Positions 47,566-58,672 of a stretch of DNA of 64,000 bases are shown in pieces; positions within the stretch are counted from its first letter, which is position 1, and each line of letters begins with the position of its first letter. The stretch lies in assembly GCA_016800925.1 (NCBI GenBank), contig JABCPU010000034.1, positions 241,790 to 305,789 on the forward strand, in the 5' to 3' direction. Origin of the DNA: Suillus spraguei (Eukaryota > Basidiomycota > Agaricomycetes > Boletales > Suillaceae). The notes under the pieces were generated by a model. That model did no database searches. It was not told the DNA's origin and worked only from the letters and a program-made list of their open reading frames with translations. The position numbers and the translations under genes were made by a program.

Positions 47566-49720
47566 CTCTGTAGCTAGTGAAATTGTGCAAAGGATAGCTA
47601 AAGGAGAATGGACGTCTTCCGAAGTCCTTGAGGCATACATTGCGCGTTCTGCTATAGCTCAGGCCAAGGTAAACTGTCTTACAGAAGGGGAGTAGATTTG
47701 CCAATTCTCTTCTGGTATTTCCATCCTAACACCTTTCACAGTCCTATATGAGGACGCCCGAAAGCAAGCAAAGGAGCTTGATGCAGAGTTTGCGAGCACA
47801 AAGACACTGCGGGGACCTTTTCATGGTGTTCCAGTCAGCGTCAAAGATAATTGTACATCGCTCCATGTGCGACCGATACATTTTTGAACTTTGCTGTAGA
47901 CCAGATCGAGGGATACGACGCGACCATTGGGTTCACAGCATGGGCCAACAACCCAGGCAAAAAAGACGCTTGCGCATGTCCTTATTATCACATTCACCCA
48001 TTCTCTCTGTCATTACTTGTAGGTCGTTGCTCAACTCAGAGCTGCTGGTGCCATCATCTTCGTGAAGACCAATGTACCGCAGACAATGCTCGCGTTCGAA
48101 TGGAATGCTCTAATCCTCTCTGGGGTCGCACGACAAACCCATGGAACAACAAGTATACATGCGGAGGCAGCTCTGGTGGAGGTTCGTCATATGCTTGTGA
48201 ATACCTTAGTAAATAACAACGTCTGGCACTAGAGGGAGCTTTGCTTGCCATGGACGGATCCGCCTCGGGCATCGGTTCTGATATCGGAGGAAGCTTGCGC
48301 ATCCCAGCATCGTATTGCGGCGTGTACTCTTTGAAGCCAACGGCTGAACGTGTTAGTTTTATTGGTACACAAGGAAGGTGATGTTCTCGATTCTTCCAAC
48401 TAAGACGATAACTGGCTTTGTCTTAAAGCTGTCCGGCCTGGATTCGAAGTAATTCGATCTTCTCATGGGTCATTAGCGCGGTTAGTCGCTACCTGCATCA
48501 CTTGGCTCATTCTTGACTATTTTCTAGGTCTGTTCAGGACTGTGAATTGTTCTGCAAAACTATCTTTGGCCAAAAAGGACTCGTCTCACCAGAATGTTCC
48601 CATGCCGTACCACGCTGTCGAGCTCCCTTCCAAGCTTCGCTTTGGCTATTACCTGTCAGGTACTATGATATATGTGGAACGTCGTGATTTGCTGCTTATA
48701 GGTTCCTTATAGATGGCATGATGGAATCGTCACCTGCATGCAAACGAGCAGTACTGGAGACAATCTCAGCACTCAGGAAGCAGGGACATCAATGTATTGA
48801 GTTTACATCTCCTTTGAGTACGCTTTCTATGCCTCTCCTCATTCTCCGTCCTGCAATTTATCAAGACGCAAGTGCGATGGAGGTGTTCCTGGGACTCGCA
48901 TCATCCGACGGTCATAAGAAGATGCTGTCACATCTTGATTCAGACCCTATGGCAAGTTTAAAGTAAAGATATGCCGGCTATATCTCACAAAACCCGACTT
49001 GCAGGAGGACAGTTTATTCTTGGTCACCTTGGGTCCCAGATTACCGTCCTTCGTTCGTAAGCTGGCTTGTTGGATCGCCAAGATGTTCTTGGGCGACTCC
49101 CTCTTCCCGCGTTTCTTCTCGTTGGCACAGGAGAAGTCTGTTTTGGAATTCACGGATTTCACTGACCAACAGAATAAGGTTGCCGCTGCGTGGTATGAAC
49201 AGATAAGTGTATTGACATTCAGGGACTTTCCTTTGTTAATACCCCCCAGGTATGGGACAAATACGGTTTCGATGGAATCATCGCACCTGTGCAGTCCCTT
49301 CCAGTGATACCTCACGGGTAAGTTTCCGCACCTTCCTTCTCGGTTGTGAAGCTCATAATCTCCAGGGGTGCGACATACTTGTCCGTGCTCGCAGCCGCTA
49401 CCATTACGTACAACGTTATCGACTCTCCTGTCGGCACCATACCAGTGACGCACGTCAATCCAGATACTGACAACCTGTCAACAGATTTTGTAGTAGGCGC
49501 CTCAGGCCGATCGAAAATGTTCGAGACCCGTATGTACTTGGGCAAGAATCCTGTTTACGATCCCAAAGGGATGGAGGGCATACCCGTTGGTGTTCAGCTT
49601 GTGGGTAAGAAGTGGGAGGATGAGAACGTCCTCGCGATGATGCATGTTGTTGACGCGGCATTGGGACCTAGAGGATTCGGTCTGGGCAGTTGGGAACCTA
49701 TCAAGACCGTGTCGATCTGA
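47562..49720 (+). pseudogene. Acetamidase-type amidase, near-complete, copy 2
   Basis: The same enzyme as at 26273, but with the C-terminal part intact. After LRFGYYLS an intron leads to DGMMESSPACKRAVLETISA, FLGLASSDGHKKMLSHLDSD, FLVTLGPRLPSFVRKLACWI, then the YGFDGIIAPVQSLPVIPHG region, VIDSPVGTIPVTHVNPDTD and GIPVGVQLVGKKWEDENVLA, ending at 49720. The signature GGSSGG...[12 protein letters not shown] is present. A 5-base insertion near 48101 (ggaat repeated) breaks the frame just before CSNPLWGR. Copy 1 does not have it. The start codon is missing because the 5' end is SEC23 sequence, so expression would need a borrowed promoter. Confidence 0.88.
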
Positions 49721-50095
49721 GGTACTACAGCCGGTGCTTCCCGGTCCATCGTCAAACCTAACTGGTGGCGGCCTTTTTTTAAAGTCTTCGTAGCGTTGGA
49801 CACTTTATCATACATACATATCTCTATCAAGGGGCATTGTTGTTCGATAGATTTGTCTGTTATTGATGTGCATGAGATGTGCGAGTCGATTTCTGTTGCC
49901 AATGATGGTGAGGGATTGAGAAGCCTCGGCAAACGAAAATCTTTGGAAAGATATATATTGGAGCAATGATGGGGACTTGGGAGACAGTTTGTGAGGCAGA
50001 AAATATGTGATTATTGATGCATGGACGATAGTGAATTGCAGGAATGTAAGTAGATGCGGTCATGAGTACGTGAACACAAACATTGCAGTAAGACC
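49721..50095. other. 3' flank of amidase
   Basis: Nothing recognised apart from T-rich stretches that could serve as a transcript end. Confidence 0.35.
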
Positions 50096-51640
50096 AATAC
50101 CATATCATCGAGCAGGAATGAAGAGAAAAAGTGAGGCTAATGCATTCAATAGCAAAAATCACGCAAAATCAAGCCTAGTCCAAACGAGTTTTTTGCCTAG
50201 AGCCACCCATGACATTAAGCAAAATCAAGGCATTCCATAGCAAAAACATAGCAAACATTACGCAAAATCAAGCCAAGTCCGAACAAGGTTTTCGCCTATG
50301 TTAATGTACCGGGCGGTGCAGCCCTATACGGCCTGCGCCTGCGCAGTCGCATCGATGCGCCAGCCAATCAGAGAGGTCGCATCGATGCGCACCGATGCGC
50401 ACAGTCAACCAGAGTGTGCGCACAGGCAATCAGAGCCTGCCAACGACCAACTAGACATGATTCAATGTATCAGAGACAACAAGCCACCCTTGGAAAGAGT
50501 ATTCATCGACACGATCCCAGGGACTGATGAATAGGGGCGACTTTAGCATACGCGTACGCTAAGATGATTTTTTGTCTAAGTAGATAAAAAATGGCATTAA
50601 AAATAGCAAAAATCAAGCAAAATCAAGGAAAGACGTGACATGCCAGATGCAACAAGCCACCCAGTCCACCAGCGCTAGACAGAGCATCATCTACAGTCAC
50701 GAGTAGCATACGCGTACGCTAAAATGATTTTTAGTCTAAGAAGATAAAAAACAGCACAAAAAATAGCAAAAATCAAGCAAAATCAAGGAAAGACGTGACA
50801 TGCCAGATGCAACTGGACATCCAGTCCAGACGGAGCATCATCTACAGTCACGAGTAGCATACGCGTACGCTAAAATGATTTTTCAATAAAACAGCAAAAA
50901 TCAAGCAATCAGCCTCGACCACCACAGTTAGAGCTAGGGTTCAATACCACCCCCCACCAGCTAGAGCTAGAGCTTAGTTAGCTGACTCGCTGCTTAGGCT
51001 GAAAATGTATTGTCTCGGTGTCTCGTTGTCTCGGCATAGAGACAAGCTAAGAACAAGGGAGACGATGAAGGAAAGTAGAAGCGATAAAATCAGCAAAATG
51101 AAGTCGAGTCAAAGCTAGATCCTGTCCTTGGCCCACGCGTCACCCCCCAGACTAGCGCTACGATAAGGAAGACAATCAAGAAAAGCAGAAGCGATACGTC
51201 ACCACAGCAAGTCAAGCGATACCATGACAAGAGACTACGATAGCGAGACAAGCAATACAACAGCGATAAATCATGCAAAATGAACCCAAGTCTGAACGAG
51301 GTTTTCGCCTAAAGCTACGCCTCACATCAGCCATTCGATAGCAAAAATCACGCTGGATCAAGCCCAGTCCTGACGAGGTTTTCGCCTAAAGCTACGCATG
51401 AGATCAAGCAAAATCAAGCCATTTGATAGCAAACATCACACAAAATCAAGCCAAGTCCGAACGAGGTTTTCGCCTAAAGCCACGCTTCAGATGAAACAAA
51501 ACAAAGCAAAGTCAAGCAATCCAATAGCAAAAATCATGCAGAGTCAAGCCCAGTCCTGACGAGGTTTTCGCTTAAAGCTATGCTTCATATCAAACAAAAA
51601 TCAAGCAAAGTCAAGCCCAGTCCTATCTATATGTTTTCGC
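50096..51640. repeat. Dispersed and tandem A-rich repeats
   Basis: Two repeat types interleave. Type 1 (~155 bp): a palindromic tagcatacgcgtacgcta followed by aaaatgattttt and an A-rich tail with agacgtgacatgccagatg, at about 50545, 50702 and 50853. Type 2 (~90 bp): atcaagccaagtccgaacgaggttttcgcctaaagc-like units at 50160-50300 and repeatedly over 51270-51640. No coding capacity. Confidence 0.85.
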
Positions 51641-51831
51641 GACTACGCCCCCGTAATCGTCACCGTCACCGCTCCTGCCTCTTATGGTACCGTCACTGCT
51701 TCTTTTTTTTCCCATCACTCGGATTTTCCTTCCGATGTTACGTTCTCCTTACAGCACCGTCCCTGCGTCACCGCTTCTTTTCTTCTCACAGCCTCCGTCA
51801 CTGCTGTCTTTTGGGTTGTCTTTACAGCATC

Positions 51832-51925
51832 GTCACTGCGTCACTGCTGCGTGTCGCCTCCCACGACCTGCAGTCGTCACTGCGTCACTGCTGCGTGTCG
51901 CCTCCCACGACCTGCAGTCGTCCCT
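51832..51925. repeat. 44-bp direct duplication
   Basis: cgtcactgcgtcactgctgcg...gacctgcagt is present twice in tandem, in a pyrimidine-rich stretch (51640-51970) before GMP synthase exon 1. That pyrimidine-rich stretch is otherwise featureless. Confidence 0.8.
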
Positions 51926-51983
51926 GCTCTCAAAAGGAAACCGTCCCTGCTCTCAATGGAAACGCGTTTCTCAATCATACAAA

Positions 51984-52082
51984 ATGGCCGAAATACACGA
52001 TCAGTTCGATACCATCCTTATTCTTGACTTTGGTTCCCAGGTTCGGGATTTGTGTTCTAGCTCACATCGTCTCATATATTGA
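51984..52082 (+). pseudogene. GMP synthase exon 1, right copy (isolated)
   Basis: Encodes MAEIHDQFDTILILDFGSQ at 51984-52040, followed by the same first intron as at 12083-11980 up to gatcatcag. There the intron and exon 2 are replaced by a minisatellite. The remaining GMP synthase exons resume about 1.8 kb later at 53830. Confidence 0.9.
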
Positions 52083-52835
52083 TCATCAGGTTTTTGCGGT
52101 ACTTAAAAGCTGCTTTTGCAGGTCCTCATGCCGTTTCTGCGGTTCTTAAAGCTGCCTCTGCAGGTTTCAATAACGTTTCTGCGGTACTTAAAGCTGCTTC
52201 TGCAGGTTCTAATACCGTTTCTGCGGTACTTAAAGCTGCTTCTGCAGGTGCTCATGCCGTTTCTGCGGTACTTAAAAGCTGCTTCTGCAGGTTCTAATAC
52301 CGTTTCTGCGGTACTTAAAGCTGCTTCTGCAGGTGCTCATGCCGTTTCTGCGGTACTTAAAAGCTGCTTCTGCAGGTCCTCATGCCGTTTCTGCGGTACT
52401 TGAAAGCCGCTTCTGCAGGTCTCTAAACCGTTTCTGCGGTACTTACAAGCTGCTTCTGCAGGTGCTCATGCCGTTTCTGCGGTACTTAAAAGCTGCTTCT
52501 GCAGGTCCTCATGCCGTTTCTGCGGTACTTGAAAGCCGCTTCTGCAGGTCTCTAAACCGTTTCTGCGGTACTTACAAGCTGCTTCTGCAGGTCCTCATGC
52601 CGTTTCTGCGGTACTTGAAAGCTGCTTCTGCAGGTCCTCATGCCGTTTCTGCGGTACTTAAGGCCTGCTTCTGCAGGTCCTAATACCGTTGCTGAGGTAC
52701 CAAAAGCTGCTTCTGCAGGTGCTCATGCTGTTTCTGCGGCACTTGAAAGCTGCTTCTGCAGGTCCTAAAACCGTTTCTGCGGTACTTGAAAGCTGCTTCT
52801 GCAGGTCTAAATGCCCGCTGCTGCGGTACCTAAGG
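52083..52835. repeat. Satellite C: 42/43-bp minisatellite, ~17 units
   Basis: The landmark tgcggtactt recurs at 52095, 52138, 52180, 52222, 52264, 52307, 52349, 52392, 52435 and on to about 52830 (spacing 42 or 43). Unit: gtttctgcggtacttaaaag then ctgcttctgcaggt. Each unit carries complementary ctgcagg/cctcatgc-type ends. It starts exactly at the 3' end of the GMP synthase first intron. Long open frames of 14-residue repeats (AVLKAASAG...) result from the 42-bp units. Confidence 0.95.
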
Positions 52836-53439
52836 CTATCTGTCTTTGCTGCCGCTTCTGCAACTACCAACACCAATGCTATTCCTGCCCTCCACTTACT
52901 CCATCTGCATGCTGTAAAGTTCCTTGTGTAAACTATGAGCAACTGTGGCTTAGGTCATTTTGATTCTTGGTTGGTTCCTGATGTCGATTAGACGATTGTA
53001 CTAGGCCCGCTAACACTACTTCGCGTACTTTTCGCATGTCAAGCATGCTTGCACCCATGTTCCATCTCAGATGAGTGTTCTTTTACTAGTACCAACCCTC
53101 CAGGAGGTTTACCGACTCCTGAAAACATGTTTTCAGCCACGTGCACCTTACCAGCTTCCCCCAAACATCGACAGGCCTCGTTCTCACCTTCCACCCGTCT
53201 CTACAATCGAAGCATGGGTGTTTAACGACCATGCAAGTTGCTTCACTTCCATCATCCATACTTGTGGACTGATCTAGGATTTCAGCACATACTGGATGGC
53301 TGGGCTTGCACACGACGGAGTTCATTTCTTTAATTTGTTTATATTCGTTATCATCCTGTACACGCTGGTCATGACACTCATTGTATGTCTTTTTTTACTA
53401 TCACGCCCTACCTCCTCTGATTACTGGTTGGTCACGCAG
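52836..53439. other. Unassigned spacer
   Basis: Between the minisatellite and the Ser/Thr-rich fragment. No feature recognised. Confidence 0.3.
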
Positions 53440-53825
53440 AATTTCCTTCTAGGAACTCTATTCCGCAATGGAGGCAATTATGCGCGTCCAAAAATGGTGC
53501 AGGGCAAACTGTAACGAGCGAGAATGCCCTTCAGCTGCCACTCACTTACTACGGTCCGAGTGTGAGTACCTTTGTTTGCACACTCGTTTCTATGGCCGAA
53601 GAAATGCGCTTCAAGATAACTATACATTGCGTACCATACTGATGCCCTTACCTTCCAGATTCCCTTAGGCAGTGACGGCGCTTGGACTTACGGTGGTCTC
53701 ACCTCGCCAGCAGCTTCCACTTCCTCTCTAACGTCCCGACCTACCGTGACATCCTTTACCTCCACCCCAACATCATCCTCTGCGACATCTACATCGTCTT
53801 CATCAACCCATTAGTCTACATCGCC
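53440..53825 (+). pseudogene. Ser/Thr-rich protein fragment, right copy
   Basis: Inverted copy of 18430-18830. It keeps the exon ending LTYYGPS, the intron, and the exon GSDGAWTYGGLTSP with its Ser/Thr tail. Here it is joined to the middle of GMP synthase at about 53825, which shows that it belongs to the rearranged material and not to either neighbour. Confidence 0.6.
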
Positions 53826-53829
53826 ATTA

Positions 53830-54714
53830 TAAGGGACAGGTAGCAAAATGCGATCATCGCTAATACGGGCTTGCAGAGGTTCAGATTAGCAGGTCCAGTG
53901 GATCTGGAAATTCCGTCGATGCCCTGTTCGAAGACTCGGCGATCAGATGCAAGTGCGTGTTTTTCGTTTCGTCTGTCATAAGCCGAGTTGACTTGCGATA
54001 AGGTCTGGATGTCACACGGAGATCAACTGTCTGTTATGCCTCCTGACTTCCATGTCATCTGACGGACGAACACTGCTCCTTATGCCGCCATCGCACATAA
54101 CTCCAAGTCGATTTATGGCATTCAGTTCCATCCAGAGGTGACACATTCACCGCAGGGAAGGCAGCTCATTGGTCGATTTGTGTTGAATATATGCCAATGC
54201 CGACCAAACTGGACAATGGTGAAGTAATCACGGTGCTACGTTTATTGTCATGTTCACAGTGATTGCAGGAGGAATTTATTGGCAAGGAAATCGTTCGCAT
54301 CCGAGAGATATGTGGCCCGAAAGGACGTGTGATCGGCGCAGTCAGCGGAGGCGTCGACAGCACTGTTGCAGCCAAGTTAATGCACGAAGCAATCGGCGAC
54401 AGGTGCGCCCCTACGTTCTTTTCGTGACTTGTATCTTACTCGCATACCAGATTCCATGCAATCATGGTGGACAACGGCGTGCTTCGTCTGAACGAAGCAC
54501 AACAAGTCAACGACATGCTGAATAAAGATCTTGGCGTCAACCTGACCGTGGTGGATGCCTCTGAGCTCTTCCTCTCCCGACTTCATGGTGTCGAAGATCC
54601 GGAGCAAAAACGTAAGATTATTGGGAACACGTTCATCAACGTTTTTTTCGAGACAGAAGCGTCGAAGATCGAGGAAGCTCCCGAGAAGGAAGAGACTGGA
54701 GCGGAGGCAAAGGG
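53830..54714 (+). pseudogene. GMP synthase, middle part, right copy
   Basis: Inverted copy of 10745-11640. It keeps the late GATase domain ([19 protein letters not shown]), the linker, and the ATP-pyrophosphatase P-loop ([19 protein letters not shown]). Then follow [20 protein letters not shown] and NTFINVFFE. The TGA of the left copy is here too, at 54060-54062. The part with the catalytic Cys is absent, and the 3' end jumps at 54714 from the EAKG segment into the neighbouring gene, deleting about 400 bp that the left copy keeps. Confidence 0.9.
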
Positions 54715-55620
54715 GAACAACTATAACGACCACAAGATTGATGGGGCGTCTAAGCCTTTGAATATTTTACAGATAGTCAATTCCGTGTAGTCCAACAGCT
54801 TTCTGCGGCTTCATCAGCATCCAAGGACTTCATCATGAGTTCTCGTCCACAGACTGCCGTCGCCGCCAACGCGAAGATTTCCCCGGTCTTTGCAACCAGG
54901 CTTGCATCAAAAGACGTCAACGAGTATATAAATACTGCCAATAAGCTGAAGAACTGGTTGGGTTCTGAGAAAGCGTACTATCCTGACGCTCTACGTAATG
55001 TAAGTGTTAGAATTCTCGATCGGCTTGACAGAAGCAAGACTCAATAACTACTTTTGACCCCTAACACCAGATCGTTTTGCTCTTCGAGGTGTGTAGATGT
55101 ATCGCTTTCTGCTCTATTTGTTCATCTTGTACTGGACAGATTGCCCACCAGACCTTTACGACAAGGTTTCTCCATATAGAATTGTCAGCAGTGGCCGCGA
55201 TGGACATATACATATATCAGGCCTTAATTCGCGCCGTGATTCCTTTCTTGCCGCTTTTCACTGAGGAGGACCTGCAATATACGTGTTGGTTCTCACCAAG
55301 TATTCGGCTGTTTGTCAATTTTGTCACGTAGTCCGACTCCACGACTTGATCCAAAGTTCCTCTCGGGTTTCGGCTAGAATCACATATCCTGTCCGAGCTG
55401 AAGGCGAAGCCACGGCTCAAGAATACAAGTACGCAGGCATCGTAATGGTACAACCTGCCTCGGACCCATCGAATGATCAAGTTGAACTCTGGTATGCCTC
55501 TCATAAATCGTTTTCAAACTTTCGTATTACACAAACCTTTTGCAGCTCGTCACGGTACCAGGCCATCATACAAGCGTTCGATGATTTCATTGAATCATAT
55601 ATTTATATATAGGCCTCTGG
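54715..55620 (+). pseudogene. Unrecognised gene, right copy (uninterrupted)
   Basis: Exons: FATRLASKDVNEYINTANKL to SEKAYYPDALRN, then IVLLFE, then CPPDLYDKVSPYRIVSSGRD, then ITYPVRAEGEATAQEYKYAG with VMVQPASDPSNDQVELWYAS. It lacks the 2-kb insert found in the left copy. A 6-bp duplication (acatatacatat, 55203-55215) and frame problems near 55250 suggest it is also inactive. The upstream end is joined to truncated GMP synthase. Function unknown. Confidence 0.55.
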
Positions 55621-55921
55621 AAGGCTCCCGTAAGCAGGGTTCAGACTCTGGAATCTTTCCAGAAGAATTCTGCTTCTTTTGACAATCGCGAGGCCCACGT
55701 TCTGAGCTTCGCGCCGTACTTCAAGCCCTCAGCCCGCAGAATTCTGGCTCGAGTAGTAAATAAGCATCCAGCCATTCGCCTCCGATGGTTGAGAGCTTCG
55801 CAGCATGTCTCAGGGTCTGGCTCGATTGCCATTCGCGAGCTAGTACGTCCCTGACCTATCTCACTATAATACTGCGACATAGTCTGCAACGTTTCAATGT
55901 TGTCTGCATTTTTTCAGGACA

Positions 55922-57850
55922 ATGTCATCACTTCTGCCCCTCTCCACGAATATTCATGAACCCCAAAGGCTTTCTCTTGCCCGCAAACTCATTTTGTTAG
56001 TCATGTTCTGTCTTACTCAATTTATAGATACCTTGAGTATGTCGGCTCTCTTATCTGCGATTCCTGCACTTGAGGCATCCATGGGTATGACTGAAATTCA
56101 ATCCACTTGGGTGTTTAGTGGGTTCCGATTAACTTTTTCATCATTCCTACTTATCGTGCGTGTCCATCCCGTAAAGTCCTGATTTGCACTTCAATGCATA
56201 GTTTTAGAGTGGCCGTCTCAGTGACGTATACAACCCAAGTTAGTACTGTGCTGCCTAGCATACCTGACGTACATGCTAATCTAATGGTTCATAGAAACTG
56301 TATTCATTGGAGGAGTGTCCACTCTTGGTATCCTCTCGTTGTGCGCAGGATTCGTTTACACCACAGTTCCTATCCTTGTTCTGAGAGCAATCACTGGAAT
56401 AGGTGATCATTCTCGCTGGTGTGTTGGTTCTGACTGATGAAGGTTACTTCTTAGCTTCTGCGATGACGATTCCCTCTGCTCTGAAACTATTGGTCAAGGT
56501 ATTTCCAGATCCACTCGAACAGGCTCGGGCAGTAGGGTTCTTTGCAGGCTGTGGTGCGGTGGCCAACAGTGAGCATCCCGCATATCGTAAGACAACCCTC
56601 ATAGTTCCTTTACATAGTGGGCGGTCTTGTGGTCGGTGCAATGTTCGTTCAACGGGTGTCTTACCATTGGGTCTTCTGGTTTGTGGCATTCGCGGCTGAT
56701 TTGTATTTTCATGATACCGTCACAAATCGGAGAGACTGCAGGCAGTCGTAAGCCTAAAGGGGCAAAATGGAAGTCCCTTGATTTGGTCGGCGTAGGCGTC
56801 TTGACTGGTATAAATCTTTCAGCATACTTTTCTTTGTGTCGCTTACGAACTTTGATAGTTTCCTTCATCTTGTTGATTTTCGCCGTGACATCCGGTTCCA
56901 CTGATGGTTGAAATCCCCGGTTGTATTGATTCTCCTGATCATTTCAATTATAATGATAGCTGGGTTTCTCTACTGGGAAACACTTTTGCCTGCGGACCGA
57001 GCTGCCATGTATGTCAACGGAAATCTTAGCATCAATCACCGGCTGATCTTGTACCAGACCACCACGGACATGGTTCTACAACAACTTCTCTGTTCTGTTG
57101 GCCACTGCACTTTTGCCATCCTTTTGGTGGAGTGGGGTTATGTTTATTTATTTTTAGTATCATGTGGCAAACCGTGTTTCATTGGTCAGTGATGTCGACA
57201 GCCGTTCACATGTAAGGTATTCGCTGTCACTTCATATCGCCAACCATCAAGATTCTTTGTTCTCTAGGTTGCCACTCGGTATCGTAGCCTTTGCTGCGAG
57301 CTGCACTGGATCTCTCTCTCGTATCTACAGTCCGAAGTGGATTATCCTTACTGGTCTATCATTGTGCATGGTCGCCACCTTACTGCTGGCGCTCGGTGGG
57401 GGAAAGCCCGAAAACTATTGGCCATTTGTATTCCCAGCATTTGTACTTGGCAGCGCCGGAGTCATGGTTGCTTTCTCACATACGAAGTAAGTTTCAAATA
57501 ATAGCAGTCTTCCGAGCACGGTTTACTTGCTTCATAGTATCGCTATTTTCCAAGCTGCACCTTCATCCATGTCCAGTACAGTTGGTGCTATGTTTAACGG
57601 CGCGCTTCAATTTGGATCCGCAATTGGTCTTGCTGCTATAACCTCAATAGAGACCTCCGTGGAGGCTACTCATGGAGGTTCGCACGAGTACGCGGGAAGA
57701 GCTGCGTCGTTTTGGTGTCATCTGGTGAGGCCCCTCTATCTTTTCAACAAAAGGTAGGTTTCTCATAGTATTGCCAACCACTGAAATACTCACTTTCATG
57801 CAGTGGAAATTCCGAAGGTTGAGGCAATATACCATGGTGGCCAACTACCC
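55922..57850 (+). pseudogene. MFS transporter, right copy
   Basis: Starts at 55922 (MSSLLPLSTNIHEPQRLSLA). It includes the regions lost from the left copy: FPAFVLGSAGVMVAFSHT, AAPSSMSSTVGAMFNGALQF, GSAIGLAAITSIETSV, and a final exon VEIPKVEAIYHGGQLPRNNA. At least five introns are recognisable. Frame is lost at about 57140-57160, where a few bases have been gained before the IMWQTVFHWSVM segment, and again near 57710. It would be a 12-14 helix drug/metabolite transporter. Both copies are broken near the same helix but by different indels. Confidence 0.85.
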
Positions 57851-57879
57851 CGCAACAACGCTTACGAGGCAAGAGCAAG

Positions 57880-58225
57880 AGCAATCAGCAATAACTTATC
57901 CATATCCTTACTCTGATCTTCCGCCCCTTCTATCTCATATCACGCCTCCGTTTGTTGTCATAAACGCAGGGCCAAAGTGCGACCGAGATCAAATGGTCGG
58001 CTTGTTCTGGAACGCTACCCACAACCGACGGACGAGTCTCGAGAATTTCAACAGCGACTTATGCTGTTGTGTGATACTTGGAATCTTTTTCAGGGCGCCA
58101 GGAGTGCTGCTGAGGCTTGGAGGCAGAGGGACAAGGCAGAAAGGGTTGGTAAGAGAAAGAGGGAACAGGCCGACTCAGGTCCAATACCCACACGTACCAC
58201 GAGATCCAAAACACGTACGCACTGA
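57880..58225 (+). pseudogene. C-terminal part of an unrecognised gene, right copy
   Basis: Encodes YPYSDLPPLLSHITPPFVVI, then ESREFQQRLMLLCDTWNLFQ and a Lys/Arg-rich C-terminus with a stop near 58225. It sits immediately after the MFS gene. The left counterpart (16240-16470) lies in another place, which marks a rearrangement breakpoint. Confidence 0.55.
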
Positions 58226-58370
58226 ACTCTCCCAACAACCCAGTTCTGTAACAATGCACATTTACTAGGGAATCTCAAACGCACACTGTCGCCCCGCACA
58301 AATGGACTCGGAGGTTCTCTCACTCGCCAAGCACTCTTACATCTCTCGAAACGACCCAAGACTAAGTTAG

Positions 58371-58627
58371 ATGATCATGAAGGCATCTGGTCTACAGATG
58401 CAATCACACTTTGGGCTAAAAATTCTTCCAGGGCCTCATCTTTACTAGATGCTGATGCTCGTGAATAATACTATTTGATTATTGTTTTGGTCTGGTCACA
58501 TGTACAGTAATCACTTCTTGTCAGTCAGTTCTCTACCTTCTCATGCAACACGGTCCACCGCGTCTATCAAGATGACAACAGGTCTTACAATTGACCCTGA
58601 GGGCTTCCCTAGTGGTTTCATGAGAAA
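58371..58627. other. Unassigned, probably transposon-internal
   Basis: Unique sequence that leads into the TIR end at 58628. It may be the remaining interior of a truncated element whose left end has been lost. Confidence 0.35.
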
Positions 58628-58672
58628 CTAGGACGACTACAGAGGCGCGGACGAAAGACCGTACACCATAGC
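58628..58672 (-). mobile_element. Solo TIR end next to XRN1
   Basis: ctaggacgactac...gaccgtacaccata is the reverse complement of the ends at 18009 and 61129. The truncated XRN1 3' part begins at the very next bases. XRN1 on this copy is thus flanked on both sides by outward-lying transposon ends. Confidence 0.85.

Noticed and set aside
52079..52942. A protein made of 14-residue AVLKAASAG-type repeats
   Set aside because: Unit length alternates 42 and 43 bp, so no single frame is kept; it is a minisatellite in an intron position.
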